Below are positions 22,414 to 34,048 of a stretch of 64,000 nucleotides of DNA, piece by piece (within the stretch, counting starts at the first letter, position 1; every line of letters begins with the position of its first letter). This DNA comes from Pegea sp. RAD2-039. Taxonomy: Eukaryota; Chordata; Thaliacea; Salpida; Salpidae. The stretch covers positions 248,001 through 312,000 of the forward strand of contig JAQGEQ010000281.1 of assembly GCA_034620365.1 (NCBI GenBank), in the 5' to 3' direction. The notes below the pieces were generated by a model. That model was not told where the DNA came from. It did not search any database and saw only the letters and a program-made list of their open reading frames with translations. The position numbers and the translations under genes were made by a program.

Positions 22414-22560
22414 ATCTTACCACTAGATCTCAGTCTAATTGATGACGTCATCAGAGTAAAATAAAAGCAATGATAGATGAAGTCGTCAAACTGCAACCAC
22501 ATTACAAACGGCTTGTTCAATTTCCTTTTTCTTAGCACATTTAAAAATATTGTCTTTCAG

Positions 22561-22849
22561 TCACTTCGATGACGTCACCACGAAAAACCCCCAAACCACC
22601 GGAAGCTATAAGCAGAAGTCGATGCACCGTTCCAAAACATTACTTGAGCAGTTTACAAGCACACAGCAATATCTAACGTCATTCAACGTGACAATGACGT
22701 CACTGACGAAGATTGATGGAGGACTGCGCGCGCTCCCGTGTGGCGAATCACTTGAAGATTTCAACACTTCGAAGCAAAGCGAGAAGATGAGTGAAAGTCT
22801 TTTCACTTCCGGTCGGAGAACTGATCAAAATATCGTATTTACTGTTTAA
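22561..22849 (+). pseudogene. Kinase C-terminal tail, last exon fully open (Y2)
   Basis: The exon follows GTCTTTCAG and stays open for 96 codons to TAA at 22847-22849: HFDDVTTKNPQTTGSYKQK, then TSLTKIDGGLRALPCGESLE and SESLFTSGRRTDQNIVFTV. A one-base difference from the Xa tail near the acceptor shifts the join but not the rest. It is hydrophilic and rich in Ser, Thr and Lys, and probably a regulatory tail beyond the kinase domain. Confidence 0.6.
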
Positions 22850-24453
22850 ATGGTGCGGGAACGCGCGTGCCTGTAATGACGTCATCGTTTTAAAACCCAA
22901 CTGGTTTATGTTTTATTCGCGCACGACGGGAGTTTCTTAATTATTTTTGACATCATCAGTAGATGGTTTGATGGTTTCAGCAACAAGTTGTATCTTTGTG
23001 ACGTTTCCAGCTGACCAAATGCCATCATTAGTTTCGATAAGACACTGCTTTCGATAGTAGTCTTTTGTTTTTGGTACATAATTTTGATTGCTGTATCCTA
23101 TAATTTTTATTTAGTTGTAAACGAATGGATTTTTGTAAGCTAATCTTTTTAACTTTCTCAAATTGTTTCAACCTCTGGGACGTGAATTTCTATCTTCATA
23201 TCAGACTTATTATTTGTTATAATTTAAATGTGAAAATAAAATAAAAATTCCCTCTAAAATTTTAGAATTTTTTCTCGAATTGTAGGTTAGTAATTTAGTG
23301 TTATGTAAAATGACTATTATTTTGTAATGTGGAGTTGTTCATCGTATTCCTGTTCATCTTGTTCGAGATTGTAGTTTAATTTTGATCGAAAGGTTATAAA
23401 TATAGTGATTTACAGAAGCAAATTGTCATGGAAGAAGAATTTGTTCATCTTTAAAGTTTTAACAAGATCTATCAGTAAATAGCAATATTTAAAAATATTG
23501 TAATTTTTCTATTATTAGTTTTAAACCTAATAGTAACACAAACACCTGTTTCGATCGAAAATTGGCGTTTATCTAAATACAAAATGAATCAATAGTAGTT
23601 GGTTGCAATTGATTGTGACATGTTTAATTTTATAATTATAAAATCACATATAAGATGTTTTTCGTTTGTATCACCATGAGGAAGCATTCCACTTTATTTG
23701 GTCAAAACATTTGTTGTCCTTAGCCGAATAAAACAGTTAATGTATGAATTGAAAATTTGTGAAAAGCTCTGGTTGCGTTGTTACAATCTAGATAATCAAC
23801 GCTTAATATTAAAAAATCATTGCAACAAAAAAATAAATTTCTTTACAAAATTCAAAACTTATTCTACGATACAAATGTGGCAAAAATTATTTATCTCTTT
23901 AAAATATAATTCGTAATTACTAATACAACTGGTTGGTTTTCTTTTAACATAAAAACTAAATGATTAATCAGTTAATTTATTTATTCTAATAATTGTACTG
24001 GAATGTGCCTGGAGAGCGTAACTCCCGTTACCACACATTCTCACAAATTATATGTATTGAGTTAGCAATATAGAAAGAAAAAGATGTAACACGTGACATT
24101 TTAGTAGTTTGCAAAGCATAAACAGTGGATATATACTAAGAATTATAAAACATAAAAGTGGGAAAATCACAGTTTAGAAATAATACCGTTGGCAAGAATA
24201 TAAAATTTTAGATTCTACCTGAATAACACGAGTGATTCTGACATGACAACATCTGATGGCAGCTGGTTCCAAGAAATAATTATTCAATAAGAGAAAAAAT
24301 TCAATATAATAAATGTACCAGGTGATATGGGCTCATTTAGATGTAATGTGTGTCGCCTCAGATGTTATAGCTTGAGAGAAAGACTAATGGAAAATAAATC
24401 ATTGAATTTAAGGTCAATTAAATTGTGGATAATTTAAAAATATTAATTAGGTC

Positions 24454-24678
24454 GTGTTTAATCCTTTATGTTTCTTTACTATCTATAGTGAAGAAGCTGA
24501 GACGATGTTTATAAGTATTGTATGTAATGTTAAGTTTCCTGCAAACCAATGTCGTAAATGTTGCCTTAACAGATTCGATATTTTTGATATCATTGATTTG
24601 TTATGGCATCCATGCACTGACACCTCATTCAAGAATTGGATGTACGTACAATTTGAAAAGATTTTTGAGATATTATAG
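24454..24678 (+). other. Cys-rich ORF of block Xa, copy 4
   Basis: This 74-codon frame opens at GTG and is probably closest to the family consensus: SEEAETMFISIVCNVKF, NQCRKCCLNRFDIFDIIDLL, WHPCTDTSFKNW. It ends in EKIFEIL. An ATG lies at MFIS, leaving 57 codons if translation starts there. Confidence 0.4.
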
Positions 24679-26700
24679 ATCCTTAGAGTTTAAAGTGATT
24701 TAATAAAGTAGACGAAGTTGCTTGATTTTGCTAAGATTTTGGAAACATAAACATGCTATTTAAAGTCATATGATAGGGTAATGCAAAGGTCTAGGACCGA
24801 AGATATTCAAATTAAATCCATTGATAGAATATTGATTTAAAGAGTTTTTAGCTGGCTTACGGAAGAAAGTTACAAGTTCACCATTAGTAAGCTAGGTTAA
24901 GAGCTGCCAATTTTTAGATCAGTTTTCTACAGTTTGTAGAAAAGTTTGAAGTTTTGAAGATTTGCAAGAAAATAGCTTGATACAATTTGAATACACAAAC
25001 ACAGTTTAATTAATAATTTTCAAAAGAAAGAATCACAAGTTCTTTACAAGAGATCCAAGATTTAATATAAAATAAAATATTAAAATTTAAATTTAAGCAT
25101 ATTTGTTTTCACAAAGAAAACTAAACTAAGGTAGAAGTTTCTAGGAATCTTTTTTTTTTGACAGCAATTAAAAAAGACAATTTAGTATAAGTACGTGTGT
25201 TGTAGGGAACTAACCTTAAACTTGATATTTATAGTAAAATGTAAACTACGGAAATTATTTAATGAACATTTTTATACATAAATTAGTCTTTTATTACTTA
25301 AAATTTGGATACAAGAGCTAATTGACCTTTTATTTTCATCTTATCTTAAGATTATTTTGTAATAAATAAAAAATTGTATAAGGTTTAGCTTTAGAATAAT
25401 TAAACTTACTTTTTATTTAACTATTTAAATATTTTAATTTTTTACTTTTGTTTAAATGTGTAAATTACATTTTTGATATAAAATATTAGTTTTAATAATG
25501 TTTTGCTTGGTATTAATCTTATTAGAAGATATTTAATAAATACTATTAAATTTTATTAGAAATAGGATTAATTTTGAAGGACTAATGATAAATACTATAA
25601 AACTTATTGTCTTATTGAAAATATATTTTAATTTTTTAAACAATTATTTATTATTTTTATAATAATCTTATATTATTTTACTAATTTATATAGTTAAACT
25701 TTAATAATATTATTCATTCTTATCATAAACATTAATTAAACTATTGTTACAGAATCTTAACAAAATGATCCAGTGTAGTTCCTATAAGACCAATATTTCA
25801 AATTTTTTAATCAATTGTAATTACTAAAGTTTACATATTTAAGGTAAGCGTAATTTCAACTCATGTCAAAATTTTTTTTAATATTTTTTACTTTATAGGA
25901 AGCAATTAACTTGTAGGATTTTGAAAGAAAAGTCATCATTGGACTTGAACTCTCTCCCAGGTAACTTTTCTATTACCTAAGCCTTGGATCAAAAAAGAAG
26001 CAGATCACTCAGATGAAGCCCAACCTCAACAAGAATTTTTTAAATTTCTGGAGGTTAGTTGTAAAATATTGCTATAAAAATCAGCCAACTCTTTGTCAAA
26101 TAAAGTTTGACCACTTTAACTACCAAGGGTTTCTTTAAGTTGCTGTTTTACTATATACTCTTATACTCACACTACTAGCAAATTTGAATTAATATTTTAT
26201 TCTGAAAATTTTTGAAACTACAGAAATATTTGAAATGCCATTTCGGAGAGATAAAAAAACTATGATCAAAACACCTTTTTTAAAATTTTGAGAAATATTT
26301 AAATATCTAATGAAAAGCTAACAGAGTCGATTAATCAACATGATAGGTAAATGTAATTGACGTTCAAAACTCAAACGAAGCAAATAACTTACTTAAGGCT
26401 GTTGTTATGACAACGTACAATTATTAGAAACTACTAAAAGTGTAGTTAAAGAGCCACTAATTTTGACTTAAATTTGACTCGATAGTTCATTAGATTCCTA
26501 TTAGAAATTTTGTATATATGATCAATCCTAATACTAATCGAAAGTAAATAGAAGAAACTTTTGAACAGCAGCTCTGCAAATTTATATTAAGTTGTGGATT
26601 AGAATAATTCCTTTTTCCTATCCTAATCTTTGACTTTACTAATAATTAGACATTTATTTCGCAAAATTATGAAAGATTTTTTTTGACCTTTATTAATCTC

Positions 26701-26937
26701 TTAAATTTCAAATTTTAGAAGATTTGACAACAAAAGATTTTTTCTTAAACTTGCAACTGTTGATTTCTTTATAATACAAATGTTCTTCAGTAGTCTCACT
26801 TGATGATTCAGTAATGAATTCATTCTTGCTAGCGACTGATTGGTTGTTGGCGGGTGCAGCGGTGTAGATGTCCTCTGACGTGGAAATTCTCCATAAGAAA
26901 AATTAAAAAAAAATTCAAAAACTGATCTTTTAGTCAA
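26701..26937 (-). other. Antisense ORF of block Xa, copy 4
   Basis: The reverse-strand frame of 78 codons has the NFSYGEFPRQRTSTPLHPP version and shares LARMNSLLNHQVRLLKN with copies 1 and 6. A Gln-Ser change (TTNQSLAR) is shared with copy 8, confirming that 4 and 8 are sisters. Confidence 0.35.
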
Positions 26938-27213
26938 CTTCTAAGATCTTGAGAGTAATATTTGACAAATATCTACAAATGCTGAAGACGTTTATTATAA
27001 TCGACTGCACTCTGCAACAAATAATCTCATCACTTGCATATGAACTAGTTTCTGATGATCAAAATGTTTCAAACACTCGTTATTAGTTTATGGGCAAACT
27101 AAACTATCTAGTTAAGTACATACTTGTACGTTACAATTTGCTTCAAAAATTTAGAATCATCATAATCGCACTTCAGTCGTCTGACTACTAAATGAAACTT
27201 GATACGTTTACAG

Positions 27214-27535
27214 ATCATTTTTTTGATGAGATGTCTAATTGGTGTCAATCTAATCTACCTTCATTTGAACATCATGAAAGACTACCTCACACAAGAGTTG
27301 ATGATTGTGAAGCAGTTGAAGAAATATGACGGGATGATGGTATTTGTTCGTTTAACAAAAGATTTTCATTTGTTGATGAGAAATAAGAGAAATTCTCAAG
27401 AAGGGATCAGTGAACTTCTTGTATATCAATTATAAGAACATATCTTTGGTAGGTTAATAATTGGTGACCAAGTGACATGACACCTGATTTTCTGACATTC
27501 ACAGTGAAGGATTTTATGATGAAGAATCGTCCTGA
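27214..27535 (+). pseudogene. Kinase C-lobe remnant with 165-base deletion (Xa copy 4)
   Basis: The subdomain IX-X frame is long here (GMMVFVRLTKDFHLLMRNK, then GISELLVYQL before TAA). After ATGACACCTGATTTTCTG, the reading jumps from GTGAAGGATTTTAT straight to GATGAAGAATCGTCC. This removes the LLFVDP motif and the tail join present in copy 8. A few matching bases at the ends suggest a simple deletion. Confidence 0.75.
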
Positions 27536-28048
27536 TGACGTCATCAGAAGTTCGTTCAGCTGTGAAGTGATTCTAAGATAATTTTTCTCAAATCTGGAAT
27601 CAAGAAGTCAACTGGCTTCGTTAACCAACCGTTTGTTGGTCCAATTTAGTGGACGGCAAGTTAAAGGCAAGTGGTATTCTCGATGTGGCCCAGAAAACGA
27701 CTAGATTTGTTCACTAAGACGTTAACACAGCATTTTAAACGTGATTTTTTGACTTGCACTTTTAGCTACCTATCATACAAGTAGGATCAATCCGAATTAC
27801 CACCTCACATAACTTTAACAAATCTAGAACGCTTGAATCACCAGCCTGGGGCAATACTCCTGCAAACACCCCACTTCTAACTACCCCTGTACTTTTAAAC
27901 ACAATGATTTTAAGGCATCTTCGGAATCTCGTCAGATGAAGAAAAGATCTCTAACATATAAGATGAGTCGATAAAAGAATCAGTAAGTTGAAAAGCGACC
28001 ACTAGGTGTCAGTCTAATTGATTACGTCATCAGAGTGAAACGACAGCG

Positions 28049-28431
28049 ATGAAAGTTGAAGTCATCAAAACCGTAATCGTGTCACAAACAGGTTTTTTGA
28101 TTTCTCTTTACCTAGCGCATTCTACAATCTTGTCTTTTCAGTCACTTCAGATAACGATATCACGGAAAAGTCCCAAACCACCGGAAGTTATAAGCAGAAG
28201 CCGATGCAGTGTTCCAAAACATTACGTTAGCAGTTTACAAGCACACAGCAACATCTAACGTTATTCAACGTGACAATAACGTCACTGACCAAGATTGATG
28301 GAGGACTGCGAGCGCTCCCGTGTGGCGAATCACTTGAAGATTTCAACATTTCGAAGCAAAGTGAGAACATGAGTGAAAGTCTGTTCACTTCCGGTTGGAG
28401 AACTGATAAAAATATCGTTTTTACTGTTTAA
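28049..28431 (+). pseudogene. Kinase tail, spliced frame with a single stop (Xa copy 4)
   Basis: ATG 28049 opens MKVEVIKTVIVSQ. The 50-nt intron 28092-28141 (GTTTTT to TTTTCAG) splices in phase to VTSDNDITEKSQTTGS. The frame is interrupted only once, by TAG where other copies have GAG (Glu) in LR-E-QFTS, then runs to TAA at 28429-28431. Copy 8 carries the same TAG, so the mutation predates their duplication. Confidence 0.65.
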
Positions 28432-31400
28432 ATGGTGCGGGAATGAGCGTGCCTGTAATGACGTCATCGTTTTAAAACCCAACTGGTTTATGTCTTATTC
28501 GCGCATGACGAAAGTTTCTTAATTATTTTTGACATCATCAGTAGATGGTTTGATGGTTTCAGCAACAAGTTGTATCTTTGTGACGTTTCCAGCTGACCAA
28601 ATGCCATCATTAGTTTCGATACGACACTGCTTTCGATAGTAGTCTTTTGTTTTTGGTACATACTTTTGATTGCTGTATCTTATAATTTTTATTTAGTTGT
28701 AAACGAATGGATTTTTGTAAGCTAATCTTTTTAACTTTCTCAAATTGTTTCAACCTCTGGGACGTGAATTTCTATCTTCATATCAGACTTATTATTTGTT
28801 ATAATTTAAATGTGAAAATAAAATAAATATTCCCTCTAAAATTTTAGAATTTTTTCTCGAATTGTAGGTTAGTAATTTAATGTTATGTAAAATGACTATT
28901 ATTTTGTAATGTGGAGTTGTTTATCGTATTCCTGTTCATCTTGTTCGAGATTGTAGTTTAATTTTGATCGACAGGTTATAAATATAGTGATTTACAGAAG
29001 CAAATTGTCATGGAAGAAGAATTTGTTCATCTTTAAAGTTTTAATAAGATCTATCAGTAAATAGCAATCTTGTAATTATATTATTATTAGTTTTAAACCT
29101 AATAGTAACACAAGTACCTGTTTCGATCGAAAATTGGCGTTTAAACTAAATTCAAACTGAATCAATAGTAGTTGGTTGCAATTGATTGTGACATGTTTAA
29201 TTTTATAATTATAAATTCACATAAAAGATGTTTTTCGTTCCTATCACCATGAGGAAGCATTCCACTTTATTTGGTCAAAACATTTCTTGTCCTTAGCCGA
29301 ATAAAACAGTTAATGTATATATTGAAAATTTGTGAAAAGCTCTGGTTGCGTTGTTACAATCTAGATAATCAACGCTTAATATTAAAAAATCATTGCAACA
29401 AAACAATAAATTTCTTTACAAAATTCAAAACTTATTCTACGATACAAATGTGGCAAAAATTATTTATCTCTTTAAAATATAATTCGTAATTACTAATACA
29501 ACTGGTTGGTTTTCTTTTAACATAAAAACTAAATGATTAATCAGTTAATTTATTTATTCTAATAATTGTACTGGAATGTGCCTGGAGAGCGTAACTCCCG
29601 TTACCACACATTCTCACAAATTATATGTATTGAGTTAGCAATATAGAAAGAAACAGATGTAACACATGACATTTTAGTAGTTTGCAAAGCATAAACAGTG
29701 GATATATACTAAGAATTATAAAACATAAAAGTGGAAAATCACAGTTTAGAAATAATATCGTTGGCAAGAATATAAAATTTTAGATTCTACCTGAATAACA
29801 CGAGTGATTCTGACATGACAACATCTGATGGCAGCTGGTTCCATATAATAATTGTGCGGTAAGAGTAAAAATTCAATATGATTAATGTACCAGGTGATAT
29901 GGGCTTATTAAGATGTACTGTGTGTTGTCTGAGTTGACATAAGTCGAAGTAAGGATTAATTGAAAAGAAATCATCAAACTGAAGGCTAAATAAATTGTTG
30001 ATAATTTAAAAAATAGGAATAAAGTCGTGTGTAATCCGTCGAATTTCAAAAATATCTCAATTTAAGAAGCTAACACCAAGTTTGAAAAAATTGTATTTAA
30101 TATTAAGTTTGCTGCATACGAGTCTCGCAATTGTTGCTTAAAAAGACTCATTTGTTTGATATCACTAAGTTGCTTTAGTATCCATGCACTAACATTGTAT
30201 TCAAGACGTGCGTACTATTTGAAAACACTGTTGAAGGATTATAAATCCTTAGAGATTAACGTAAGATTATTATGGTATACAATCTTGCTTGATTTCGCTA
30301 AGATTTTCGGAAATATAATTGAGGCATCTAAAGTCAGATGATATGGTAATGCAAACGTCTAGAAAAGAGTTGTCGAACATTGGTTCAAGGAAATTTCAGC
30401 CGGTCTAAAGAGACAGTTTTATGTTCAGACTTTGTAGGCTGAATTTTTGTTGCCAGTTCATGGATTATTTTTCTACAGTGCGTACAGCGGTTTGAAGTTT
30501 TGAAAGTTTTTAAGATAATGGCTTGGTATTATCTGCATACACACACCAACAGTGATTATTAACTTTAAAAAAAAATCACAAGTTCTGTAAAGAATAACTA
30601 ACTATTTACATATAATGAAAAATCAAAATTTTTTATTTTAATACTATAAGTTTTTTAGAAAAACTAACTACAGTAGATGTTACTAGGAACCTTTTGTATT
30701 GTTAGAAATTAAAAAAAAGACAATTTAGTACAAGCACCTGGGTTTTAATCCTGTAGCTTTAATATTGATATTTGTATTATTATGTAAATTAAAACAACTA
30801 CTTTAAGCAAGGTCTTTTTATATAATTTACTCTTCTATTAGTTAAATTTTGGATAAAACAGCTAATTGACTTTTAACTTTTACTTTATCTCAAGATTATT
30901 TTGTATTAAATTTAAAACTAAATAAAGTTGAGCTTAAAAAGAATTAATCTTACTTTTTATATAACTAGTTAACTAATTGAATTTTGTACTTTTATATATA
31001 TTTGCCTGCTAAATATTCAACTATAAATTTATAGTTTAAGTGAAGTTTTTGTTGTTTTTAATCTTATTATTCTAAACTTGAAATTAACAAGAATAATTTC
31101 TTTTTAAATTTATTAGAAAAAAATTACTTTTAAAAGACTAATGATAAAGTAAAAAAAATAATTTGTTATGTAAAAAATAACTTAGATATTTAAAAAATTA
31201 TTTTACAAATCTGTATTGTTTAGCTGTTATAATTCCAATTTAGAAAATATTATACTTAAAAAACATGATTTAATGGTGTGACATATTTAAAAAATAATCT
31301 TAGTAAATTATAATAAATCATAATTTCAAACTGAACTATTAGGTAGTCTTTTTTAATAAATTTCATTAAGAATAGGCAATTTAAAAAATTTTTTATATTC

Positions 31401-31626
31401 TTTAAGTAGATACAAAAATGTTTTTTCACAGAGTTCATCAAAAGATATAATTATGGGTTATATCATCTCTTTGACAATCATCTGAATATTGGAAATTTTT
31501 CAAGAAGTTGGAATAACTAAATTTTATAAAAGGTTAGAATTTCAAGACATTTTAATTTATATTCATGGCATACAGAAGTATTGTAAGCATAACTTACCCA
31601 ACAAGAAGTATTAAATTCTGAAGATT

Positions 31627-31824
31627 TTGAACAAAAAGTCTTTATTGGATTTTCTATTACATGAGCCTTGGATCACAAATGGGGCAAGTTTTTCAGGTGA
31701 ATCCCAACATCAACAAAGAGTTTGTAGATTTCTAAAGGTTAGTGCTAAAATATTGATGTTTAAATCCGCCACATCTTTGTCAAATTTCGTTTGGTCGTTA
31801 AAGCACCTCATCTGGCTTCTCTAA
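31627..31824 (+). other. Exon-like ORF of Xb, copy 5
   Basis: This matches 13090-13287, with LLHEPWITNGASFSGESQHQ and CRFLK before the GTTAGT donor. Amino-acid changes outnumber silent ones relative to copy 2, so there is no sign of constraint. Confidence 0.3.
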
Positions 31825-32136
31825 ATGATTTTTTTACTATAAGATAACTTTGTTACTCGCAACATTAACATATTTTTATCTTTATTGTACTCCATATATT
31901 ACTCAAACTAGTCATAGACAAAGTATTATTTAGGAGCGCTACAATAAACTTTGATGAAAACGTCTTGATTCAACTTTTTTCAAAGCTTAGTCGATGTACA
32001 CAACCTAGTAAATAGTTGCTGTCAATTTAGTTTATAAAATTAAAAGTTGCTGAAATTTGTGCAGGGTAATTACAATCTGTGTGTCCAGAGATCAAGAATA
32101 AAGAATGAAAAAATGAATCACGAAGAGAAATAATAA

Positions 32137-32313
32137 TTGATTCCTGTTGCCAAGCTGTTTGGAGATGCTACTGGTAAGATGGTCGTGATAGAATCTGCAG
32201 CTGCGTCACAAATTCAGTTGTTTGTCAACAATAAAAAAAAACTTGTCTTTTCAGTCATTTCTGATGACGTCATCGCAAATAACTCCCTAACCACTGGAGG
32301 TAGCAGAAACTGA
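32137..32313 (+). pseudogene. Xb tail ORF, 58 codons (copy 5)
   Basis: The same-length counterpart of 13599-13775 reads LIPVAKLFGDATGKMVVIES and then FSVISDDVIANNSLTTGGSRN. The donor is also lost here (CAGTTG). Confidence 0.5.
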
Positions 32314-32689
32314 CGCAAAGTCCCAAAACATCACGTGAACGGTTGACAACTCTGCAGCAGCATCTGAGGTCTCTCAACGTTGCAATGATGTCACTAACCA
32401 AAATTGATGGAGGACTGCGAGCCGAGGCGAGAGACGTCATCTGCGCGTTTGTTCAGCTGTGAGGCGATTCTGACCATATTTAATTGAAAACAGGCATCAA
32501 GAAATCAACTGGCTTCGTCGACCAACTATTTGATTTAGTTCAATTGACGGCAAGTCGTATTCTCGATGTGGTCCTGAAAACGACGAGGTATAATCATTAA
32601 AACGTTAACACTGCGTTTTCAACACCCCTTTTTCGTCTTTATACAAGTAGGAACAATCAAAATTGCCACATCACATAACTTTCAAAAGA

Positions 32690-33173
32690 TCGGGAACGTT
32701 TGATTTGCAAGCTCTCGTGTCGGCACTAATACCACTGCAAGCACCCCGCTTTTAATGATCCATGCATTTCCTGGAACACAATGATTTCAAAACAATTCCC
32801 AATCTCGTCAGATGAAGAGGAGAACTCTAACAAAAGAAATTAGTCGAGAAAAGAATCAGTAAGTTGAAAAGCCACCCCTAGATGTCAGTCTAATTGATTA
32901 CGTCATCAGAATGAAACGAGAACGATGAAAGCCAAAGTCATCGAAACTGCAACTGCGTCACAAATGGGTTCTTCGATTTTTCTTTGCCTAGCACATTCAA
33001 CAATCTTGTCTATTCAGTCACTTCAGATGACGTCATCGCTAAAACTTCTAAATCAACGGAAGTGGACAGCAGGAAACGACGCAAAGTTCCAAAACATTAC
33101 ATGTGCGGTTTATAAGGCTGCTGCAACGTCTCACGTCACTCAACAAGGCAATGACGTCACTGACGAAGTTTGA
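32690..33173 (+). pseudogene. Kinase acidic exon and tail, decayed (copy 5)
   Basis: The DLERL exon is readable as REGTFDLQ-type frame-shifted DNA, with a TAA in the HQYHCKHP region, followed by ISSDEEENSN. From ATG 32925 the tail opens MKAKVIETATASQM. The intron acceptor is TATTCAG rather than TTTTCAG, then VTSDDVIAK and a shifted frame. At GACGAAGTTTGATGGAGGA the sequence switches into the kinase insert. Confidence 0.55.
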
Positions 33174-33634
33174 TGGAGGATTTTATTACAGGAAATGTTC
33201 ATCATGATTGAAAATTAGTCGATATTTTAGTTGCTAAGATTGTTGGTGATTTTCAAAACCATCTGGTTGATCAAAGAGTAAGTTATGAATTAACTCTTTT
33301 AAACTTCACCTGATCCTATGATTTCCAGCGTAAATATTTTGGCTTATCGGTGGTCAAAGATTTGGTAAAGGTGCCATTTTATCATCTGTGTTAAAAAATT
33401 GGTCGGTGGACTTCTCGTCTATCGAATGGACCAGCATCTCTTCCGCAGGTTGATAATTACTGATCAATCGATATGACTACTAACTTTTTGATATCCACAG
33501 CGAAAGCTTTTGCCATCAACTTGCTGGTTGTCTATCTCACTTATAGATTAACAGCTTATATATCTTCTAATCATCCCTGGATCTTAAGACACAATGATAT
33601 CAAAACAACTCCGAAATTTGATGAAACAATTTAA
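33162..33634 (+). pseudogene. Third kinase paralogue (K3), catalytic loop to HPW
   Basis: The piece reads MEDFITGNVHHD, stop, K, then DILVAKIVGDFQNHLVDQ, a GTAAGTT donor and TTTCCAG, then KYFGLSVVKDLVK. After a gap, ATG 33473 opens 53 codons: TTNFLISTAKAFAINLLVV, YRLTA and SSNHPWILRHNDIKT, the kinase subdomain XI and closing HPW element. HHD replaces the HRD still visible in the fragment at 49189. It is homologous to the Y kinase but much diverged and interrupted. Confidence 0.7.
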
Positions 33635-33829
33635 TGCTAGGAGACCCTAATTTGGCATTCAAATCTCATCAAGTAAAGAAAAGAACTCTAACAGAGAATA
33701 AGTGTCAAAAAAAGAAAAAGTGAGTTAAAAAGCCACCACTAGATGTCAGTCTAATTGATGACGTCAACAGAGTGAAACGACAACAATGAAAGGTGAAGTC
33801 ATCAGAACCGTAATCGCGTCACGAAGGAT

Positions 33830-34048
33830 TTGAAATCTTATCAAACATTTCATCTTTTTGAATACTGTGTCAAAACTTCTAAAATAGGCACTGAAAACTT
33901 AAGTAGTATTCTATTTGAAGTTTTACTTTTAGCAGTAAACTTGATATGCCAAATAAAAGAATCTGTGTTCAAAAAATGCTCAATGAAATTTTCCATCTCT
34001 AGTTGCAAGTCTTATGTTTGTAAAAAAATCATATTTGAGTTTTATTAG
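33830..34048 (+). other. 72-codon ORF of block Y (Y3)
   Basis: The frame opens at TTG and reads LKSYQTFHLFEYCVKTSKIG, then LLLAVNLICQIKESVFKK and SCKSYVCKKIIFEFY. It is open here and in Y5; Y2 and Y4 have a stop (AAATAATCT) in place of KESV. It is weakly hydrophobic in the middle. No family was recognised; it may be an exon. Confidence 0.35.

Larger units (their letters stand above)
19961..23406. repeat. Block Y, full copy (Y2)
   Basis: The copy contains the small ORFs at 19963 and 20118, a broken version of the 72-codon ORF at 20458-20670, about 1 kb of AT-rich DNA (20680-21690, nothing coding seen), the kinase exons, tail and linker. It matches Y5 (50981-54430) at an offset of about 31.02 kb across its full length. 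Confidence 0.92.
23407..28990. repeat. Block X, subtype Xa, copy 4
   Basis: The closest copy is 54431-59885. Two differences stand out: this copy has lost about 35 bases of the AACATACTAAC repeat (near 25530) and about 165 bases of the kinase C-lobe (near 27518). Bases 25000-25900 are AT-rich and hold no gene. The 3' linker (28432-28990) is almost the same as those after 22849, 36224 and 59322. Confidence 0.92.
28991..33824. repeat. Block X, subtype Xb, copy 5, with kinase insert
   Basis: This is the Xb lead and Cys-rich-like region (short ORF 30156-30341 of unknown meaning), AT-rich 30480-31560 (no gene), an exon-like ORF and two tail segments. A third kinase paralogue (33162-33634) and another tail fragment follow. 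The copy ends abruptly at CGTCACGAA, where Y3 begins. Confidence 0.9.

Noticed and set aside
30156-30341. 61-codon frame MISLSCFSIHALTLY... (also 61046)
   Set aside because: It is the decayed Xb equivalent of the Xa Cys-rich ORF in a shifted frame; broken in copies 2 and 7.
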